DNA of 64,000 nt from Mactromeris polynyma. Its lineage: Eukaryota; Mollusca; Bivalvia; Venerida; Mactridae. The position numbers and the translations under genes are program-made. The notes beneath the pieces were generated by a model. It saw only the letters and a program-made list of their open reading frames with translations. It made no database searches and was not told the origin of the DNA. Of this stretch, positions 24,212 through 36,837 are shown piece by piece; within the stretch, counting starts at the first letter, position 1, and the number at the start of each line of letters is the position of its first letter. The stretch lies in assembly GCA_032209605.1 (NCBI GenBank), contig JASFXZ010000003.1, forward strand, positions 33,072,762 through 33,136,761, read 5' to 3'.

Positions 24212-24217
24212 TTTATT
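24212..24217 (-). terminator. Possible polyadenylation signal of the carboxypeptidase gene
   Basis: AATAAA on the minus strand about 37 nt after the TAG stop at 24256-24254. It would give a very short 3' UTR; further AATAAA copies lie to the left. Confidence 0.35.
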
Positions 24218-24253
24218 TCACACAAAATCCACCTCGTTTGCGTATAGATCACT

Positions 24254-24370
24254 CTAGTATTCGGGGTATCGGTACTTCATTTTGTGTTGAAGAAATCGTA
24301 TAAGATCCAAGTAATCCATTTTCTGACGTGCATTCTTTGGGTCCAATCCATAGTTTAATTCCAATTCCTC
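24254..24370 (-). CDS. CPE-like: Last exon of the carboxypeptidase: charged C-terminal tail
   Basis: The acceptor TTTTGTAG ends at 24371. The frame continues exon 8 for 38 residues to TAG at 24256-24254. It starts [17 protein letters not shown] and ends KYRYPEY. The middle ([14 protein letters not shown]) could form an amphipathic helix. Vertebrate CPE also ends in an amphipathic helix used in membrane association and sorting, but no residue similarity is evident. Confidence 0.75.
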   Translation of the reverse strand, partial: EELELNYGLDPKNARQKMDYLDLIRFLQHKMKYRYPEY

Positions 24371-27300
24371 CTACAAAATCGATCAAAATTAATAAATAAT
24401 TTACAATTACCAATATTTGAATAATATTTAATGATAATAATTAACCAATACTGGTGCTGATCCATGAATCAGAAGTGGAAATGACAAGGAATACTTGAAA
24501 GTAGTGTACAGTCAAACCTGTGTTAAAGACCACCAGCGAACAAAGACCACTATTGCAAAACCTGTCTGCAAAGACCACCAATTTTATCTCCCATCAGACC
24601 ATTTTCAATGATATTTAATCTGTTAATAGAGACCACCTGTAAACAAAGACCACATTTTGCTGTTCCCATGGGTGGTCTTTACAGACAGGTTTGACTGTAT
24701 TAACAAAATGTGTATCTTCGCTGAACAGGTAAACTCTTGTGTCTAATTAGTGTCTAATAATCTCAGGCAACTTATCTAAACAAACATTTAAGCAGAAATT
24801 CTATTATAGAGATCAACAAGTTGTATTTCCTAATATATTAAATAAATCTTTCAAAATCATGTCACATCAGTATCACATTTCTGACTTTCACATCCATGTA
24901 GAAACAGGACAATTAAAAGTTTGAGACAATTATGAAAGTGCTGCTATGGGATTTACAACCTCTTCTGTAAGTGACATCATTTCAAGAAAGCGCAACATAT
25001 GATGACACTATAAATTTTGCAAGCCTCAAAAAATATTTACTCCATATGGTCACTTCGTTTTCATATTGCCATATGGGCCAAATATTGCTTATTGTCAGTA
25101 CATGGTGACGTCAACAATGGTCAGTGAAACAGACAATAAAAACAAGAATATTACCTCACAAGACAATCCATCAGTTGGTTGATTAAGGTCGGTGAAGTCA
25201 AAGTCTAAAATCTGAGCTTCTTTATGACTTTGAGGAACATTTTCCACCTCCACACAAGCTAGACGTTCCACCAGACCATTGGGTGTTTCAACTGTGGCAT
25301 TGACAGTGTATCTACCATTGGCTAACAAGCGGAAGTAATCTCCATATTTGGCTAAAAATACCACGAATTCCCAATATAGCAAAATAAAGCATTTTTTCCA
25401 CGCAACATTTCAAAAAAAGTTTATAGTCTAATCAGATGATGTTCAATAATTTACATCATTCTACATACATATAAAAGATGCGCAGAAAGTAAATTACCGT
25501 TAATGGTCATTTTATAATCTATATGAACATTGAAATCAGCCAAATCAAATTGTTGAAAAAAGAGAATCTTTAACATCTCACCATAAAAGGAAACACAAAA
25601 TTCTGTTTATATGTAAGTATATTCTTTCAGACATCAATATGTTTTCTTAAATGATTTAAAAAAATGATATAAGGGTAAATCTAAGTGCCCCCGTCGCTCA
25701 CTTGGCGGGGAACAAAACTATTCACCCAATCCTGCTGATACCGTGTTTAACACAGAACAGTTAACATTGTCATACTATTGACAAACTTGTAAAGTACAGA
25801 ATTAGATGTTAAATCATACACTGTTTACATACTAGATAGGATGTTATGATCAATATCCATGTCATCATCTTCATCTCTAACGTGTATGGATGCAATCAGA
25901 TCTACACCAGGTGGAGTCAATATTCTACCTTTGATACCAATGTGGGCCTACAAGTAGAGAAGATGTGTTCAAACCATGAAACCATACTTATAGCCTTGGT
26001 CTGGTTCAATGAATACATAATACTTCATCAGTACAGCTCTGTGTCACATCTATCAACAATAACTAGCTACAAATATTGGTTTATATATTGAATGACATCT
26101 ATAGTCCATTTATATTTACTTGAGAACAGTAAACTGTTGTAAACAAACTTTGACGTGGTCAGCCAATGAAAACATGTTTTACAAACGACTGACCAATAGA
26201 CACTGCATACACAACTAATTTTGAATCCGTAGTACATAAACACATATACGACTACCAGGAAGAATCAACAATATTGTGCGGAACACGTTTGAAATCTCAC
26301 AAGTATCAGTGAATACTGCTTTTTGCATTTCACAGAGAATACAATGCTTATACTATATCCATTGTATGATTTTACTTTTCATTTACACTTTCTTACTTAG
26401 TTACTTACACCATAAACATTGCATCAAATTTATCAGTTATCCTGCTAATTAGAAAGAAAATTGAAGAAACTATAAGTAAACACAAAACAAGGCAGCGTAA
26501 TGATAAACAAATTTACTGAGAACTAAAACATACTTTTCAGTCAGTTAATGTTGTATTTACCATGATAAAATTACTGTAAAACTGTGTGCAAAGCTGCATA
26601 CAAAATAATTTAACATTATTTTAACAATACCTGAAACATGAAGTTGAACAGTGAATTGATATTATCCAACCAAAGTTTTGGTAGTTCCGATGCTGGTGGG
26701 AATTTTTTACAACCGAGTTCCAAAGTGATCTCCATACAGTTTGTGCTCATATAATTGTAGTCCTGCATACCTACAATGTGATTAACAAGATATGAAACAC
26801 AGGTGAATTGTTTAAATAATATATATGACACGTAGTGTTGTAAAGTCATACCCCAAATATTATACAGTGGTCTCGTCTCTCATTGGCTTGAACTCCTCCG
26901 GACTGATGGAATAAGTTTGAGTTAAGCACAGTTCAAGTCAACCAAAGTTGCGTTAATTATATGATTTTTTATTATGCAGTTTGTGCACAAGCATACATAT
27001 AAACACACATGATAAGGACATCAAGATAATTCTGTTTTCCAGACGACTAGAGTCAACTGTAGAAAATCAAATTGAATCAGAGGGCATATTTATACAAGTT
27101 TCATCACTAATTTGTAATTAGAACTAATAAGAAATGGATTCAGTGGACATGACTGCCAGTTCAAGCCATGCCAATAATTTAAAAAGAAAGAATAGTTTTA
27201 GATTCATTAAAATTCCTTTGCATAATAATTGTAAAGCCCTTATTGATATTCCTTCAAAAAGAAATTTGGGACAAACCATCAGCATACGTTGATAGGTTGA

Positions 27301-30300
27301 TAGGCATTCCACACAAAAATGTATGGGCATTTCAAGCACAGCCCTGCAATTGTGGCTAACAATTGCAAACGTTATAAAACTGTTTTGTTTTGTGTTCCTG
27401 ACCCTATGTGTCACATTCACTGCACAAGGGAAACAAAATTGCAAACGTCACAAAGTGTTAGCCGCATAGTCACCAATTTGTAATGAAATTTATATCTGTG
27501 AAGTAGCAATGAGTCCATTTGACCTGAATGACCTTGCTGTGTAATGTTAAGACACAACAATGAGTTTCCTGTAAACAATGGCATCAAAACAATAGGACAT
27601 GTAGACTGTATTTAATTAACCTAGACCTTTCAACTGCTGACATGATATACGCATGAGATACGCCACTTATAATGCTATAAGCACTTCCCCCACTATTTTG
27701 GCATCTTCATATTCGAAATTGTTCAGCAAATCACTTAATTAAAGTTTCATACAATAAAACTAAATAAAATTTACCTCCAGGAACAGAATACCAAGCAGCC
27801 CCATTTGTAATACCATTCTTAAATTGACCGTTCATCTTGTCACATGGGGGGTGAGGACGAGCCATAACTCTGTGTTCACTCGCATAACTTTCAGCCAAAT
27901 CCCTAAATACATGATTTACAAATGTAAATTGTGGATTAATAATCTTATATAGTAATTCAGTAAAAGGAAGCTGTTTTTTTATCACCAACTTTGTCAAACT
28001 ATTATTTGCACGTTACCTAAACATTATTTATGCTGTAACTTAATGTCGGTCAAGCTTGGATACAGCAACAACAACTAAATAAACAATCAGTCTATCAAAG
28101 TACATATCGATATACATGTAGAATTTCAAATATAATTTGCACACAAATGTCAGTTAATAAACACCTCCATGTTATTATTATCATTATTATAGAAAGAGGC
28201 ATGACTTTTAGGAAACAAATTCATTCATTGACAAACTAACATTTTAAAACATATGGATTGAAATTGAAGAAATGTTGACACACCATACTTCCATTCTTAC
28301 TGTAATACCACAGATATTTTGAAACAAGGAAAGAACTTACACAAATGTTTTATCATCTGGACTCTTGGTATATTTATGTGCCCCACCATTGTCTGTTTCA
28401 TCAAATGGAAAGTTGGCCACTAAATCACCATTGTGCATATTGGCAGAGACAACAAATGGTGTGCTGTGTAGCCAGGACATGACAAGCACCGTCTCTGGTT
28501 CCAAGCGCAAATCTTTTCCTTTGTTCAGCTGAAATAATATGAGTATACAAGTCTATAGTTGATCACTAACCATAACAACCTTCACATTAAGCTAGATAAT
28601 CATTATTTCTCAAGTTCATCAAAACCTATTGCAGAGGAAAACATTCCTAAAAGCAGTTTGTCTTAAACCAGCAATTTAGCTGCCAGTCAGAAATATTGTC
28701 TGGGAGTTAATCCTTCACAGTGGCTTTACATTATATTATAATTATATAGGTGGTAGATTGCTTGGAATTCATTCTGTAGCAGTATTCTCTGCTGAGACGA
28801 CCTTTTATACAAACAATTCCTAAAATGTCCTTGACAAGATGATTTCTAACCACAAAATTATTTTCACCAGAAGTGGAAACAACATGATAAAGGCTACATC
28901 CCAGTTAAAAGCTTTCAGCAATTATTATGTTCAAAATTTACAGAAGTTAGAAACCACATCATCTCCAAATTAGAAGTAGAATCTAGACAATTTGACTGAA
29001 GATAACACATCCAAAGTCATTTGTCCTCCACCTCTGAACTCATTTATGTGGAGAAGTTGTCAGTTGCTGGCAGAGAACAGGTTAGTACTGGTAAGTAATA
29101 CAGGAGCACTGGTTAGATCAACGTACAGCCGTATATAACTGAACTCTGATTTATGTGGAGAAGTTGTCAGTTGCTGGCAGAGAACAGGTTAGTACTGGTT
29201 AGTAACCCAGGAGCACTGGTAAGATCAACGTCCAGCCGTATATAACTGAACTCTGATTTATGTGGAGAAGTTGTCAGTTGCTGGCAGAGAACAGGTTAGT
29301 ACTGGTTAGTAACCCAGGAGCACTGGTTAGATCAACGTACAGCCGTATATAACTGAACTCTGATTTATGTGGAGAAGTTGTCAGTTGCTGGCAGAGAACA
29401 GGTTAGTACTGGTTAGTAACCCAGGAGCACTGGTTAGATCAACGTCCAGCCGTATATAACTGAACTCTGATTTATGTGGAGAAGTTGTCAGTTGCTGGCA
29501 GAGAACAGGTTAGTACTGGTTAGTAACCCAGGAGCACTGGTTAGATCAATGTCCAGCCGTATATAACTGAACTCTGATTTATGTGGAGAAGTTGTCAGTT
29601 ATGTCCAGCCGTATATATAACTGAACTCTGATTTATGTGGAGAAGTTGTCAGTTGCTGGCAGAGAACAGGTTAGTACTGGTAAGTAATACAGGAGCACTG
29701 GTTAGATCAACGTACAGCCGTATATAACTGAACTCTGATTTATGTGGAGAAGTTGTCAGTTGCTGGCAGAGAACAGGTTAGTACTGGTTAGTAATACAGG
29801 AGCACTGGTTAGATCAACGTACAGCTGTATATAACTGAACTTATGTTGAGAAATGGCATAAAACCAAACAAACAAATATAACTTACTACAAGAACAATTT
29901 AAATGCTTTTGAGCAACAACATCCAAAATGTGCATTTCCATTACAGAAGTCTTAAATGAATTATCAATCCACAACATAACAATTTAAAGTACCAACCTTC
30001 TGGAACTCATTCACAACTTTAAAATGTTCATCTATATGATTGTTGATGTGATAAGGGGAGCCTCGTATTTCGTAGTAAATTTTATCGAGATCCGGATAAT
30101 TTCTGTTCAGGTCAACATTATGAGCATTAGCTCTTCCTTTCAACCAGTCTGTAACACCGTCCTGATAACTCCCATTTGCCGAGTCCTGAAACCATACAGT
30201 GTCAATTGTGATGATTTCAATTTCAACATCATTAATGATTTTATAGCACAAATACGTTGTCTATTATATCAACACCATTTGATTTAAAACAAGGGCAGAT

Positions 30301-33300
30301 AATCATCAGTACATGAAGCAATGTTAGCAATGTGACACCATGACAACAAGTACATATATCAAAGGATGGTCAGCAACTGGGGACTGAAACTCAGTAAATT
30401 AGGTATCATGTATCAAATAGTGATCCCCAAAGAAACACAATGTGGAATCTGATCTGTAAGCATTATATATACGGTTCAATTTGCACATATTTATCTACTG
30501 TTCAGTAAGTTTTAAATGTCCACAGCTGACTGTCAGTAGCACAAAACAAATGTTAAAAATCCCCTCAACATGCTTATGTTTCTTTACATAATTAACCGTT
30601 CTCATTCAATCACTGAAAGTAGTTTTGATTTGGAATACATTGAGATTGGACTGATGTGATAAAAGCATTGTTGGCCTAGCATAATTCTCTCCCTAAAGTG
30701 CTGTTAAGCCTTAAGGTATGTCTTTACATTCTGAGTGTCAGTCTATGATGGAGAATATATGTTCAGTGTGATTCAGCAAAACTATTCATTCACTCTAAAC
30801 TATTCATAGCCTCTTGTTCATGACTCAAAAATTAGTGTATTTTAAATACACAATGCCATCTTTGAATAATGGAATATGTATAATAACCTAGGTTCCAATG
30901 ATGGGTTGTATATTTGTCAAATATGTCAACTGAATGATAAGGCCACTTGCATAGGGGTTAAATTCAAGTGTTAATTAATAGATTTTGGTGTAAAAACACA
31001 ATTTTGAACAGATTTCTAGAGAAGTCCTTGTTAATAACACGACATGCAGTTTGTGCAGTATAAGGCACTCACACATTTTCCCTGGCAAGTTAACTTTCAA
31101 TATTTATCTTGTACAAAACACAGATCCCAGACACAGCATGAAACGCAATAACTGTAGCTGTTATAAATCACCACACCCACGCATTTCTCGCACACTCCCA
31201 CGCAATTTCCAATACTGCCATAATCCTATATTGAAAACCTAAACCATTGTTATTGTCACACGCACAGGAGAAAATCAATATGTATAAGTACAAATATAAA
31301 ACAGTTATATAAAAATGAAACGCAGGGCATCTTCTATTGAACGTCTTTTGTGACCAATATTTAAACATCTTATTAATCCCATTGTTGTGAGAGAAGTATA
31401 ACACTGTCTGTTGTTTGCTCACAGGATAGATTGGTAAAGATAGGAATGGATGTAAAATGAAAATGAGAGAACAAGAAATGTGACATGTCCCCTGGGCACA
31501 AATTGAGAATCTGCTACAAATAATAGTTACAACAAGGACACAAAATTAAATCCCATACAAAGTCTACATTTGGTAGTTGCTACTGACCACTGTGAGTCTT
31601 GTATCATACTATGTCATTTCTGAGGGCAGATTTATGGCTAAATGGACTCTTTAATATATTATCCTCAACACCAATATTGAACTTGACCTTGAAAATAAGG
31701 ACCTGGAACATATCTCTGGTGATTATTCTCAAAATGTTATATCTATGAGAAAATGGACAAACAAACAGAAGAACAGACTGATGGACTGACAGACACTGCA
31801 ATTTCATTTTTCAACTCTTCTAGTGCACAAGTAGTTTTTCTTTTGACTTATGAAAACATTGCCACTCTAAATTATTTGTTACATGTTTTAATGACATTGT
31901 GCTTGTCTGACTCTGATCGCCAAGTTGAGTATTAAACTTATGATTTTTACATAAAATGAAATTGTAAATTTTATGCAAAATAATATTCCATTGTCAAACA
32001 ATTTAAAACAAATATATAGCAGCATATATCAATAGGAAGGAAAGGTAAAACTGACTTTGCTGAGAGTTTCAAAGGATCTATTGTCACAATATTTATGTAA
32101 GTTGCAAAAAATACAAGTAGCAATATCACATTACCAGTGACACAAGTGCAGACGAAATGTAGCTTAACATACTAAATCAATATATTACTTTCTGAGGGCA
32201 ATGTGGTCACATGAGAGACTGCTCCTGGTACATACACAGCTAGGACTTTGACCATTTCATATCATCCAAGTACCCAATATTCTCTCGGGAACGTATATAG
32301 TAAACACAAGCACATCGCTAATCAAATTTTCTCCGTAAGACCACAAATGCTGTTATAAATTGTGATTCTAATTCAAGTTACCAAGTAACCAGACAATCCC
32401 ATTGATTCGTATGGTGAGTAAACATATCATACTAACTAACTAACTAATAATCAAGTATATTATTGATTTTGTGATCCTCTCACAGAAGAAAAGGATACTT
32501 CTGAGGAAAATAATGAGCAACCACATCTATTTAGAAATTTAAGCATATTTCACAGCAGAGTTCCCGATAAATAAAATGCTGAATACCAATTAAAGATTTT
32601 TATAGAAGAAATTGGTATCTCAGAATTTCAGAAACATGCAAGAGAAAGCTTCATGTTAGGAAAATACAGAGGGTACAACCTTGATGAAATAAAGTATGTG
32701 TTCTTCCGTAAACACACCGATGAAGTGTGGTTACTTCTTAATATGATTAAGACTAAGAGAACAAGATGAAAAAAATCAATAGTGTTTACAAACATCTTGA
32801 CTACAAGGACATTTCTGCATGATCTGCTCAAGATTTAGCCTAAAACAAAAATGGGGACATTTTACAATAACATTAGAAGGAAAAAAAAATTCAGTCTGGT
32901 TAAAGCCCCCTTCCCACCTTCACGACCTTGCTCACGACTTACGCCAACTTTGGAAAGTTGTTAAGATCGACGTTGGTCGTGGCGATTATGCAAATTTCAC
33001 AAAAAAACATGACCTACACCGACTGTGTCAAGACCTTTCCACAACGGTACAACCATCGTGGAAAATCGTACGACTTTGCTAAGATCCATCACGATGGTCG
33101 TGGTGAACCTACCATGACCAATTTTGGTAAAAAGTCCTAGTATGGTCTTGGTGGGGTCGCAGGTGGTCGGCGAAGATCGTGGTGAAAATTTCCCATGCGG
33201 TCCTTCAGGACTTCGCTACGACCTGTCCGGACCACCCAAGTGTCGCTATGACTATGTTACGACTTTCCAACCTTCACTTTGGTTTGGGGTAGGTCATGGA

Positions 33301-36300
33301 CATTTTTGAACATGTTCAAAAATTTGGCCCGACCAAAGGCCCTTCCCTACGCGGCTACGACCCACCCTGACGCTTCCAGAGTGATGGGGATCGTGAAGGT
33401 GGGAAGGGGGCTTTAGGCTGGCTCTAGCCTGTATTAGGCTCTGAATTAATCATATGAATTCTCATAATCCATTTATATTGAAATATTCTCACTTTTTTAA
33501 CAATTACAGAGAATATCTGATGTACACTGGAATTGGCTAACTAAAGCTATATAAAATATCAATCAGAACAAAAGAAATACTAAAATTCGGACAAAAAAAA
33601 TACATGTAGTGAACAAACTACTTACAGCAGCTATCTGCCAGCCATCAGGATTCATAGATGGCATGATGTGAATTCTGGTGTTTTCTATAAGCCAGAGGAT
33701 ATCAGATCTATCAAACTTCCCCTGCGTGTCTATGTCATCATTGTGCACGTCACACATATAGTCCATCATTGCAAGAAGCAGCTCACGTCCAACAACTTCA
33801 TTACCATGCATGTTTCCAACGTACTTGAACTCGGGGACACCTGAAGTGTATCAAATGTAACAATTTGATTATGAGTATATATTTTTTTATTTCTAAAATG
33901 CTTCCAGTGATTCTACAGCAACTGGGAAATAATTCCATAGATGTGCATAGTAATAGGTCATCCTTAGAAACTGTCCCCTTGGCAAAACCCTACCCAGCAA
34001 AATTCATGTTGTTTTTTTTCCTTTATTACTTTTTATGGTCAGAGTATCTTCAAAAATCATTTCTTTGGCATAAATCTACCAGCAAAATGTAAGCTGATTA
34101 TTATTGTTTTATCTGTTTCTTTTTATAGTCATTAATGTTTCAGCTATTAAATATGCAACACCCAAAAAATGTCAACACTCAGACACCTCAAAATATTAAT
34201 AGTGTTATACTGTATAGGCCATTTTCAAAATTAGGTACGGCTTCTAAGGAAGACCAAACAGACTTTGACCCCTCAAACACCTCAAGAAAAATTTCAAGTA
34301 TAAGCTGAATAGAGACACAATTAATGCCAATGTATATACATGTACACAAAAAGATGCCATTGGACATATTCGCTTGCAATGTTTATAAACGGTAGGAAGA
34401 TTTAGACCATAATACAAGATGTTTTGTTATTAATTGCCGCATTTGTGATATTTATTTATTAATAGGAATTAAAATCATAAACAAGTTTAACATATTTTCA
34501 TCCTTGTCTCTGTTACAAATTAAACAGGAAAACCTTATTTTACTCTCTTCGGTAGTGCAAGCAATGGACTACAAATTAACAAAAGTAAAAAAAACTTATT
34601 AAAATGATAACAGTTTTTCTCTTAAATAAAATTAACTTCAAAGTTATGATAAACATAAAATATTCTGGCATGCATATATTTCTCAAGGGAAACAGACAAT
34701 CAGTCACAATGCAGACCATATACAATTTGGACCATTTTTATGATCCTAAAGGGTCAATTCCTTCAGTATAAAACTATAATGGAAAATTTTAAGGGTCAAT
34801 TCGGTACATCAACTATATGTTTTATAACTTTCTAATCATAAATTTGTTTGATTATCAACACCATCGAGATTATAGACATTTTGTTTCTCAAATATATCAA
34901 CTAAAATGTGTTCTGCATGCACAAATTAGTTTACATGTTCATAACACAGTCAATCTTGTATTAAGAGACCACCCAAGGGACAGCCAAAAAGTGGTCGCTT
35001 AATAAAGTGGTCTTTTAATAGATATTGATAAAAGTTAAGAACAAATAAATGTCCAACTGAACATTCAAAACGTATAAATGCCATCCTCTTTCTATTCAAA
35101 TGTATCTATGTTGTGAAACAAAGCTTGTAAATTTAAACCATTCTGTCAGCACTCAGCTTACTAGGCAATAGAACAGTAAGTATGTACAAATGCCTAATTC
35201 TTAAATTCCCTGTAAGTTATCCAATGTGACAAGGTTCATGTACTTTGAATAGGTGTAGATGCCTCGTGCTTAAAATTCAATAATTTTCTGATCACACACG
35301 TGAAAGTAAAATGCAAAACACAGACACACACATTTACGGGTTCATAATAGTTTTCAGTCTATAAATAGTACAGTGTACTCATCACAATAACACGAATCTG
35401 CACATGGCGTGACGTCATGAATTCAGTAATGACAAAGTATTAACAGTTAATAACTGGAACAATACTAAAACTTTAATCCATGTGTGTATTAATACAGGCT
35501 GAGAGTAATAAACTTTTTTTTATAAGACAATGATTTTACGGGGTCTATTAAAAAGGATTACATACGAAACAGTGAGTGTTTACATATTTGAACCTAGTGT
35601 TAAATCATGCGATGTGTTTTGTCTGACATTTTATTTTCATTTTCATTGAGTATAAAGAAAATTGTCGGCACCACGACAATCTTTAAAGTAATGATAAAGC
35701 GGGAGAGTCGGCATAAAATTACCACTTGCATATTTCTTCTCGGGACATCTTATGTAAACACTTGGTGACATCAAGGAACTTTAGTTGCTTAGCAACGACG
35801 TTACATGAGCTTGGTTCTTGTTGAAATTATGATTGTCATGCTGTGCAATTCATTTACATTTAAGACCCCACTCAAGTGGACACATATGCAACGATTTTAT
35901 GTCGTTTTATAACTGTGTCATTGAGTAATTACCTCGTCGCATTTATCACGCCTAATTGTTTATTCAATTGTTTAAAGGACAATGCACGAATGCAGTTTTA
36001 AATCAGGTGTGAAATGCCCAGCCCCTATGGGATTAAGTGCATGTGGTCGATTAATGGATTATTTAACTTTTTTTACCTGTCGGGACTGGTTTAATGCGGT
36101 CGCTGGTCGCGTTATAGAAAAGTCACTTAATAGATACTATTTATATAGTAAAAACGCTTGGGGGGAATTTAAGTGGTCGCTTACAGCAAATGGTCGCATA
36201 AGACATGTGGTCGCATCAGCAAGATTGACTGTAGTTCCAATCACAGCAGAAGTGCAAATAATTCTTCGATAATTATATTGGTCCTGAAACATATCAGCCA

Positions 36301-36837
36301 CAGGATGATGCAAATGAATTCTTCAGTCAAAGCAACCACTATCTGTAAGTTAGAGAAATGGCTGCAGTGCCCTGCAAATACTTTTGACATACCTGATGTT
36401 AAAATGTGCGTTTTACGGAATGAAAACTATTGATTTCTTATAAATGAGTATACATACATTATTTAATTTAATGAATTGAACGAAAAATAATAATAAATCA
36501 ATTGTTTTATTTCCGTAAAAAGCACAGTGACATTTTAACATCAGGAGGGACTATAACCGGACATTGCCGACAAAAGTACAGTACCTTCAGTATGGTGTCC
36601 AGGTTCCTTAGCAAATTCCAGTACCCATAATTTACTTCCGTTAACTGTTGTCTCAGGAACATCTTTCATCTCTACTTCAGGTAAACTGTACAATCTTGTA
36701 ATCTCTGGACATTTTTCATTGACACTTCTCATAATGGATTCCATAGCTCTATTATCATGATGTTGATTCAATTGGTAGCAACTTGTCAAACCAAAAATCA
36801 CGGAAACCAGACACAAACACAGATTGTCTTTAACCAT
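24254..36837 (-). CDS. CPE-like: Secreted metallocarboxypeptidase, M14 family, CPE/CPN/CPM subfamily, complete, 9 exons
   Basis: Exons on the minus strand: 36837-36585, 33840-33626, 30185-29997, 28528-28341, 27902-27775, 26770-26631, 25947-25833, 25351-25155 and 24370-24254. All have GT-AG borders and exact phase joins, giving 513 residues and a TAG stop. The enzyme would remove C-terminal Lys/Arg from peptides in the secretory pathway or outside the cell. Residues 1-20 form a signal peptide ([15 protein letters not shown]). Zinc ligands are H96 and E99 (GNMHGNE) and H251 (SANMHNGD); substrate-binding LNRNYPD is at 182-188; the catalytic Glu is E342 (EITLEL). A transthyretin-like domain follows from about 372 ([14 protein letters not shown]). 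[18 protein letters not shown] is closest to CPE among subfamily members known to me, but CPE versus CPN is not certain. The last exon codes a charged tail (ending KMKYRYPEY) unlike any I recall. Human CPE has 476 residues. Confidence 0.92.
24509..24697. mobile_element. Tc1/mariner-type MITE in the last intron of the carboxypeptidase gene
   Basis: The ends are CAGTCAAACCTGT and ACAGGTTTGACTG, a perfect 13-bp inverted match, flanked by TA on both sides (24507-24508 and 24698-24699). CAGT ends and a TA target are Tc1/mariner hallmarks. The 189-bp interior is palindrome-like with repeated AAAGACCACC words and has no coding capacity. Confidence 0.82.
24957..25108 (-). mobile_element. Truncated MITE, family shared with 55317-55516
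   Basis: Starts CAACCTCTTCTGTAAGTGACATCA and passes through CTCCATATGGTCACTT and GCAATATTTGG-like words to GTACATGGTGACGTCA. Read on the minus strand this matches the element at 55317-55516, but it lacks the last 40 or so bases and the second inverted end. It ends close to exon 8. Confidence 0.65.
25833..25947 (-). CDS. CPE-like: Exon 7 of the carboxypeptidase: start of the transthyretin-like domain
   Basis: Bounded by acceptor CTTGTAG (ends 25948) and donor GTATGT (starts 25832), 115 nt. It codes [13 protein letters not shown] and continues to HNILS, and joins exon 8 to read [12 protein letters not shown]. The IKG-x-I...GDYFRLL pattern is the transthyretin-like domain of this subfamily. The opposite strand has an unrelated longer frame that should be ignored. 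Confidence 0.85.
29042..29848 (-). repeat. 107-bp satellite array, about 7.5 copies, derived from SINE body
   Basis: In intron 3 of the carboxypeptidase gene, ATTTATGTGGAGAAGTTGTC recurs at 29042, 29149, 29256, 29363, 29470, 29577, 29631 and 29738. The spacing is 107 bp except for one 54-bp truncated unit at 29577-29630. Copies differ by few bases, so amplification looks recent. The unit words GTGGAGAAGTTGTCAGTTGC, TTAGTACTGGTTAGTAA, CACTGGTTAGATCAAC and TATAACTGAA appear in the same order in the SINE at 19440-19690 read on its own strand, so the array descends from that SINE family without its tRNA head. Confidence 0.9.
30186..33625. other. Intron 2 of the carboxypeptidase gene
   Basis: 3.4 kb, AT-rich, no coding frame seen. 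The only clear structure is the 515-bp inverted-repeat element at 32901-33415. Confidence 0.6.
32901..33415. mobile_element. 515-bp terminal-inverted-repeat element, locally GC-rich
   Basis: The left end begins TAAAGCCCCCTTCCCACC and the right end closes with GGTGGGAAGGGGGCTTTA. The inverted match is perfect for 25 bp (TAAAGCCCCC...TTCACGA). The interior is clearly richer in G and C than its surroundings and is packed with words such as GGTCGTGG, CGTGGTGAA and ACCATGACC in both orientations, so it could fold on itself. No transposase-like frame is present. The target duplication is unclear: the left side carries TTAA, the right TTTAG. Confidence 0.8.
33841..36584. other. Intron 1 of the carboxypeptidase gene
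   Basis: 2.7 kb containing the Tc1/mariner-type element at 34947-36231. The remainder is AT-rich with nothing recognisable. Confidence 0.6.
34947..36231. mobile_element. Tc1/mariner-type element of about 1.3 kb
   Basis: The left end is CAGTCAATCTTG and the right end CAAGATTGACTG, a perfect 12-bp inverted match. TA follows on the right; the left flank reads CA, perhaps a mutated TA. Inside each end lie repeated AAGTGGTCGCTTA-like words. The interior shows no DDE/D transposase frame, so it is non-autonomous. It resembles the 189-bp element at 24509 in its end word (CAGTCAA) and its GACCAC motif, and may be a relative. Confidence 0.7.
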
